Shown: in pieces, positions 12,949-16,889 of the stretch
Layout: each line of letters begins with the position of its first letter
Position numbering within the stretch: the stretch's first letter is position 1
NCBI GenBank assembly: GCA_934438135.1
Contig: CAKSBP010000057.1
Span: 1 to 16,889 of the forward strand
DNA: 16,889 bases
From: an uncultured Clostridium sp.
GTDB taxonomy: Bacteria; Bacillota; Clostridia; Lachnospirales; Lachnospiraceae
Direction of reading: 5' to 3'
Translations under genes and position numbers: made by a program
The notes under the pieces: generated by a model
The model's database searches: none
What the model was told of the DNA's origin: nothing
Seen by the model: only the letters and a program-made list of their open reading frames with translations

Positions 12949-13831
12949 TAAAATTCGAATTGGCACGAGAAACAGCCGTCTTGCCCTGGCACAGACAAAT
13001 CTGGTAGTGGAGGCTTTAAAAAAGGCAGCTCCGTCTCTTTCTATTGAGGTGGTTTCTATGTCGACCAAAGGCGATAAATTATTAGACCGTTCCCTGCTTT
13101 CTTTCGGAGGAAAGGGTGTATTTGTCGAAGAATTTGAGAGTAAGATGTTAAATGGTGAAATTGATATCGCGGTTCATAGTGCCAAGGATATGCCGATGCA
13201 GATGGAAGATGGTCTTGGAATTTTATCTGTATTAGAACGGGAAGATCCAAGGGATGTCCTGGTGACAAAGAAGGGATTTGTCTGGAATCGGGAAGAGAAC
13301 ATAATTGTGGGAACCAGCAGTTTAAGAAGACAGATGCAGATAAAGAATGTTGGAAAGGCAGAATGCAGGCTTCTCCGTGGCAATATTAATACAAGACTTC
13401 AGAAGCTGGAAGATGGGATTTATGATGGAATAATTCTTGCAGCAGCAGGACTTAAACGTCTGGGACTTGATCAGGAAAAAAAATATGATTATCACTATTT
13501 TTCCTGTAAGGAGTTTGTTCCGTCAGGTGGTCAGGGAATTATTGCAATCGAAGGAAGAATGGACAGTAAATTTGCACCTCTCCTGAAGAAAATCTGTGAT
13601 AGGAAATCGGAGATTCGGTTAAAGGCAGAGAGAGAAGTGCTTCGGTATCTGGACGCAGGATGTCATGAGCCGATTGGCGTTTACTCTACCATTGAGGAGG
13701 ATAAAATGGAACTAATTCTGATTGTAGAGACAAACCGCTATTCGGTAAAAGGAAACGCATGCGATTATCTGAAGTTAGCCAGAAAAATTGCGGAGCTTTC
13801 AAAAGGGAAAGGAAACGAACGAAATGGTTAG
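12941..13831 (+). CDS. hemC: Hydroxymethylbilane synthase (porphobilinogen deaminase)
   Basis: HemC joins four porphobilinogens into hydroxymethylbilane using a covalently bound dipyrromethane cofactor. The 296-residue protein carries the opening IRIGTRNSRLALAQT, catalytic Asp83 in VHSAKDMP, the arginine-rich GTSSLRRQ and RGNINTRLQKL segments, and the cofactor-binding Cys241 in LDAGCHEPIGVY. It is complete, slightly shorter than typical. Its first 8 nt (ATGAGTAA) overlap the stop of the previous gene and its last 8 nt (ATGGTTAG) hold the start of the next. Confidence 0.97.
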   Translation: MSNKIRIGTRNSRLALAQTNLVVEALKKAAPSLSIEVVSMSTKGDKLLDRSLLSFGGKGVFVEEFESKMLNGEIDIAVHSAKDMPMQMEDGLGILSVLEREDPRDVLVTKKGFVWNREENIIVGTSSLRRQMQIKNVGKAECRLLRGNINTRLQKLEDGIYDGIILAAAGLKRLGLDQEKKYDYHYFSCKEFVPSGGQGIIAIEGRMDSKFAPLLKKICDRKSEIRLKAEREVLRYLDAGCHEPIGVYSTIEEDKMELILIVETNRYSVKGNACDYLKLARKIAELSKGKGNERNG

Positions 13832-15344
13832 AACAGGGAAAAAGGGATTTGTCACATTGGTTGGTGCCGGACCTGGGGATCCAGACCTTTTAACTATAAA
13901 GGGAAAAAAGGCAATTGCCCAGGCAGAAGTGCTGATTTATGATCGTCTTGCTTCCGAAGAACTGCTGGATTACACACCTGCTGGATGCGAACGGATTTAT
14001 GTTGGAAAACGAAGCGGTTATCATTCTATGAAGCAGGAAGAAATTAATGATGTGATTGTGAAAAAGGCTTTGGAACAGAAAAACGTTGTCCGTTTAAAAG
14101 GCGGAGATTCCTTTGTGTTTGGACGTGGTGGAGAAGAAATTTCAGCTATAGAAAAAGAAGGAATTCCATATAAGCTGATTCCGGGTGTAACGTCAGCCAT
14201 TGCTGTTCCGGAGTGTGCTGGAATTCCGGTTACCCATCGTGGAACAAGCCAGAGTTTTCATGTGATTACCGGTCATACCGCATCGTCTGGAAGTACCCTG
14301 ACGGAAAACTATGATGTACTTGCCAGATTGGAAGGAACTCTTGTATTTTTGATGGGACTTTCTAATCTTCCAGCAATCACAAAAGGTCTTATGGAAAATG
14401 GAAAATCAGGAACAACTAAGGTGGCGGTAATCGAGAATGGAACGATGCCGGGACAACGCAGGGTAACTGGAACACTGGAAACGATAGAAACGCTGGTAAA
14501 AGAAGCAGAGATAGGAGTTCCTTCCATTATTGTAGTTGGAGAAACTGCTGGATTTTCTATGTGCTGTGAGGAAATGATGCCGTTAACCAACGTGAAAATT
14601 GGTGTGACGGGAACAAAACATATAGTAAAGAAACTTTCTAAAAAGCTTCGTTCCTACAATGCTTTGGTAACGGAATTGAACTTTATGAAAATTGAGTGTT
14701 TGGAAGGAGGGGAACTTGCATCTGCATTTAGCCGTATAAAAGAATATCAGTGGGTTGTCTTTACCAGCAGCAATGCCATTCGCATTTTCTTTGAACAGAT
14801 AAAAGAAATGCATCTGGATATCCGGTTATTTAGTCATTTAAAATATGCTGTCATTGGAACTGGAACGAGAGATACGCTGGTGCAGTACGGAATTTATGCA
14901 GACTATATGCCGGAAATATTTACAACAGAGGAATTAGCGAAAGGACTTTCTTCTTTTGCAGGAGCACAGGAGAAACTGCTGATTCCAAGGGCAAAACGTG
15001 GTTCACGTATATTAAACCAGATTCTTGATGAGAAGGGCATGCACTATGATGATTTGAAAATCTACGATGTGCTTCCAGATGGAAAAGCCTACAGGGATGC
15101 TATGGACAAATCAAAGGATCTGGATTATATTACTTTTGAAAGTTCTTCCGGGGTAGAAAACTTTTTTGCCAGTCCGGTGGCATTTACTAATGTAAAGTCA
15201 GCAAAATTAGTCTGTATCGGGGATGTAACCGCCAAAGCCCTTCATCAATTTGGTATTACGGACTGCCTGGTCAGCAAAGAGTTTACCATGGATGGAATCA
15301 TAGAAACAATTTTAGCAGATAGGAAGGATGAGTCGTATGTATAG
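13824..15344 (+). CDS. cobA/hemD: Fused uroporphyrinogen-III C-methyltransferase / uroporphyrinogen-III synthase
   Basis: This bifunctional protein (506 residues) makes uroporphyrinogen III (HemD part) and methylates it twice with S-adenosylmethionine to precorrin-2 (CobA/SUMT part). The N-terminal SUMT domain (about 8-250) shows VGAGPGDPDLLT (13-24), RLKGGDSFVFGRGGEE (90-105) and PGVTSAIAVPECAGIPVTHR. The HemD domain (about 257-506) starts at KIGVTGTK and includes VVFTSSNAIRIFFEQ and TFESSSGVENFF. The ATG at 13824 has AAAGGAAA 8 nt upstream; in-frame codons before it are inside hemC. Fusion of these two activities is common in clostridia and channels uroporphyrinogen III toward precorrin-2. 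The gene overlaps hemC and hemB by 8 nt each. Confidence 0.95.
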   Translation: MVRTGKKGFVTLVGAGPGDPDLLTIKGKKAIAQAEVLIYDRLASEELLDYTPAGCERIYVGKRSGYHSMKQEEINDVIVKKALEQKNVVRLKGGDSFVFGRGGEEISAIEKEGIPYKLIPGVTSAIAVPECAGIPVTHRGTSQSFHVITGHTASSGSTLTENYDVLARLEGTLVFLMGLSNLPAITKGLMENGKSGTTKVAVIENGTMPGQRRVTGTLETIETLVKEAEIGVPSIIVVGETAGFSMCCEEMMPLTNVKIGVTGTKHIVKKLSKKLRSYNALVTELNFMKIECLEGGELASAFSRIKEYQWVVFTSSNAIRIFFEQIKEMHLDIRLFSHLKYAVIGTGTRDTLVQYGIYADYMPEIFTTEELAKGLSSFAGAQEKLLIPRAKRGSRILNQILDEKGMHYDDLKIYDVLPDGKAYRDAMDKSKDLDYITFESSSGVENFFASPVAFTNVKSAKLVCIGDVTAKALHQFGITDCLVSKEFTMDGIIETILADRKDESYV

Positions 15345-16299
15345 AGGAAGAAGATTGAGAGTAAGCGAGCCAATGCGCAGACTGGTTCGGGAAACGCATA
15401 TTCAGGTAGAAAATCTGGTTTATCCGATTTTTGTCATTGAAGGAAACAATATTAAAAATCCAATCGATTCCATGCCTGGAATTTACCAATATTCCATTGA
15501 CCGATTAGAAGAAGAACTGGATCGTATTGCAGAGTGCGGTGTCAGCAGTATTTTAATCTTTGGAATTCCAAAGGAAAAGGATGAATTCGGAAGTCAGGCT
15601 TATGCAGAAGATGGGATTACTCAACGTGCTATCCGTTATATTAAGGAAAAGTATCCGGAAATGCTTGTAATTGCAGATGTTTGTCTTTGTGAATATACAT
15701 CTCATGGACACTGTGGTTTGATTGAAGATGGAAAAGTCTTAAATGATGAGACACTTCCACTGCTGGCAAAAATGTCAGTATCGTTATGCCGTGCTGGTGC
15801 GGATATTATTGCTCCATCGGATATGATGGATGGACGAATCGAAGCAATTCGTACAGCATTGGATAATCATAAATTTATTCAAACACCAATTATGGCATAT
15901 AGTGCAAAATATGCCTCTGGTTTTTACTCTCCATTCCGTGATGCAGCACATTCTGCACCATGTTTTGGCGACCGAAAAACATATCAGATGGATTATGCCA
16001 ATGGGAAAGAAGCTCTACGTGAAATTGAGCATGATATTCAAGAAGGAGCCGACATTGTCATGGTAAAGCCAGCTCTTGCGTTTCTGGATGTGATTAAGGA
16101 AGTTTCCCAGAAGTATAATTATCCGTTGGCAGCTTATAATGTAAGTGGTGAGTATGCGATGGTAAAGGCAGCGTCAGAAAAAGGCTGGATTGATGAGAAG
16201 CGAATTGTTATGGAAAACTTAATCGGTATGAAGCGTGCCGGAGCAGATATTTTAATTACATATCATGCGCTGGATGCGGCTAGGTGGCTGAAAGAATAG
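15337..16299 (+). CDS. hemB: Porphobilinogen synthase (5-aminolevulinate dehydratase)
   Basis: HemB condenses two 5-aminolevulinates to porphobilinogen. The 320-residue protein has the two active-site lysines, Lys191 in YSAKYASGFYSPFRDAA and Lys244 (Schiff base) in VMVKPALAFLD, plus the cysteine cluster DVCLCEYTSHGHCG that marks the zinc-dependent form. The ATG at 15337 is preferred over the one at 15328: AGGAAGG (15321-15327) ends 9 nt before the former but abuts the latter. With this start the overlap with cobA/hemD is 8 nt (ATGTATAG), as at the two earlier junctions. Confidence 0.97.
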   Translation: MYRGRRLRVSEPMRRLVRETHIQVENLVYPIFVIEGNNIKNPIDSMPGIYQYSIDRLEEELDRIAECGVSSILIFGIPKEKDEFGSQAYAEDGITQRAIRYIKEKYPEMLVIADVCLCEYTSHGHCGLIEDGKVLNDETLPLLAKMSVSLCRAGADIIAPSDMMDGRIEAIRTALDNHKFIQTPIMAYSAKYASGFYSPFRDAAHSAPCFGDRKTYQMDYANGKEALREIEHDIQEGADIVMVKPALAFLDVIKEVSQKYNYPLAAYNVSGEYAMVKAASEKGWIDEKRIVMENLIGMKRAGADILITYHALDAARWLKE

Positions 16300-16335
16300 A
16301 AAAAGCAGGAAATGGTTCGAAATGGAGGACTAACT

Positions 16336-16889
16336 ATGAATACAAAAGTATCGGATACACTATTTAAAAAAGCATTAGACCTGATGCCAGGTGGGGTAAA
16401 CAGTCCTGTCCGTGCATTTGGTTCTGTGGGAAGAACTCCTCTTTTTATTGAGAAGGCAGAGGGTTCTAAAATCTATGATGTAGATGGAAATGAATTTATC
16501 GATTACGTGTTAAGCTGGGGACCTGGTATTTTAGGCCACAGCTATCCGAAAGTAATTGAAGCAGTACAAAAGGCATGTGAAAACGGACTTACATTTGGTG
16601 CTCCAACTCAAAATGAAGTGGTACTTGCCCAAATGATTACCGAAAGCATGCCATCTATGGAAATGGTTCGTCTGGTAAGTTCTGGAACGGAGGCCGTTAT
16701 GAGTGCAATCCGTACAGCAAGAGGTTATACCAAACGTGATATGATTCTGAAATTTAAAGGCTGTTACCATGGACATTCTGACGGTCTCTTAGTAAAAGCT
16801 GGTTCTGCGGCATTAACCAGTGCAGTACCAGATAGTGCTGGAGTGCCAAAATCTTATACAGAAAATACCCTGGTTGCCTTATATAATGA
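16336..16889 (+). CDS. hemL: Glutamate-1-semialdehyde 2,1-aminomutase, N-terminal part (cut by window end)
   Basis: HemL is the PLP enzyme that turns glutamate-1-semialdehyde into 5-aminolevulinate, directly after HemA. The frame opens at an ATG 7 nt after GGAGG (16324-16328) and remains open to the last base, giving 184 of about 425 residues. Recognised segments are LMPGGVNSPVRAFGSVG, YVLSWGPGILGHSYP, RLVSSGTEAVMSAIRTARGYTKRD and FKGCYHGHSDGLLVKAGS. The PLP-binding lysine lies beyond the window. It is 36 nt downstream of hemB, in the same operon. Confidence 0.96.
   Translation, partial: MNTKVSDTLFKKALDLMPGGVNSPVRAFGSVGRTPLFIEKAEGSKIYDVDGNEFIDYVLSWGPGILGHSYPKVIEAVQKACENGLTFGAPTQNEVVLAQMITESMPSMEMVRLVSSGTEAVMSAIRTARGYTKRDMILKFKGCYHGHSDGLLVKAGSAALTSAVPDSAGVPKSYTENTLVALYN

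Overview
The window is ordinary chromosomal DNA of a low-GC, anaerobic Gram-positive bacterium, most likely a cellulolytic clostridium of the Lachnospiraceae type. The grounds are AT-rich codon use, strong AAGGAGG-type ribosome binding sites, clostridial gene order, a CobA-HemD fusion, an oxygen-independent (early cobalt) CbiK, a clostridial 4Fe-4S/siroheme reductase, and a cellulase tail with a CBM3. The organism call is inference from gene content; no ribosomal RNA or other marker is present.

Layout. (1) 1-756: C-terminal end of a secreted cellulase, probably family GH48, followed by a four-copy TSETP(A/V) linker and a cellulose-binding CBM3. (2) 757-1614: a promoter-like site, two hairpins, a small lipoprotein gene of unknown function and a strong terminator. 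(3) 1727-7946: a complete eight-gene F1Fo ATP synthase operon, atpB-E-F-H-A-G-D-C, without an upstream atpI. The c-subunit sequence predicts proton rather than sodium coupling. A bidirectional terminator closes the operon at 7993-8038. (4) 8048-8983, minus strand: a siroheme/4Fe-4S reductase-like protein with two added ferredoxin clusters. (5) 8984-9198: divergent control region with a good sigma-A promoter facing right, an 18-bp inverted repeat, a 10-bp palindrome and a short basic upstream ORF. (6) 9199 to the right edge: a tetrapyrrole operon, cbiK-cobT-hemA-precorrin-2 dehydrogenase-hemC-cobA/hemD-hemB-hemL, with hemL cut by the window end.

How the genes work together. HemA and HemL make 5-aminolevulinate from glutamyl-tRNA. 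HemB, HemC and the HemD domain build uroporphyrinogen III. The CobA domain methylates it to precorrin-2, the dehydrogenase makes sirohydrochlorin, and CbiK inserts cobalt to start the anaerobic B12 route. CobT acts much later, activating the lower ligand base. No gene of the protohaem branch is seen here, so the operon looks dedicated to corrinoid and sirohaem supply. The divergent reductase is a plausible sirohaem consumer.

No tRNA, rRNA, CRISPR array, transposon or phage signature was found, and no clearly new multi-gene system. The most interesting points are in the 215-bp divergent control region, the leader ahead of the lipoprotein gene, and a recurrent 8-nt ATGNNTAR gene overlap in the tetrapyrrole operon. 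All features were read by eye, without alignments or folding calculations.
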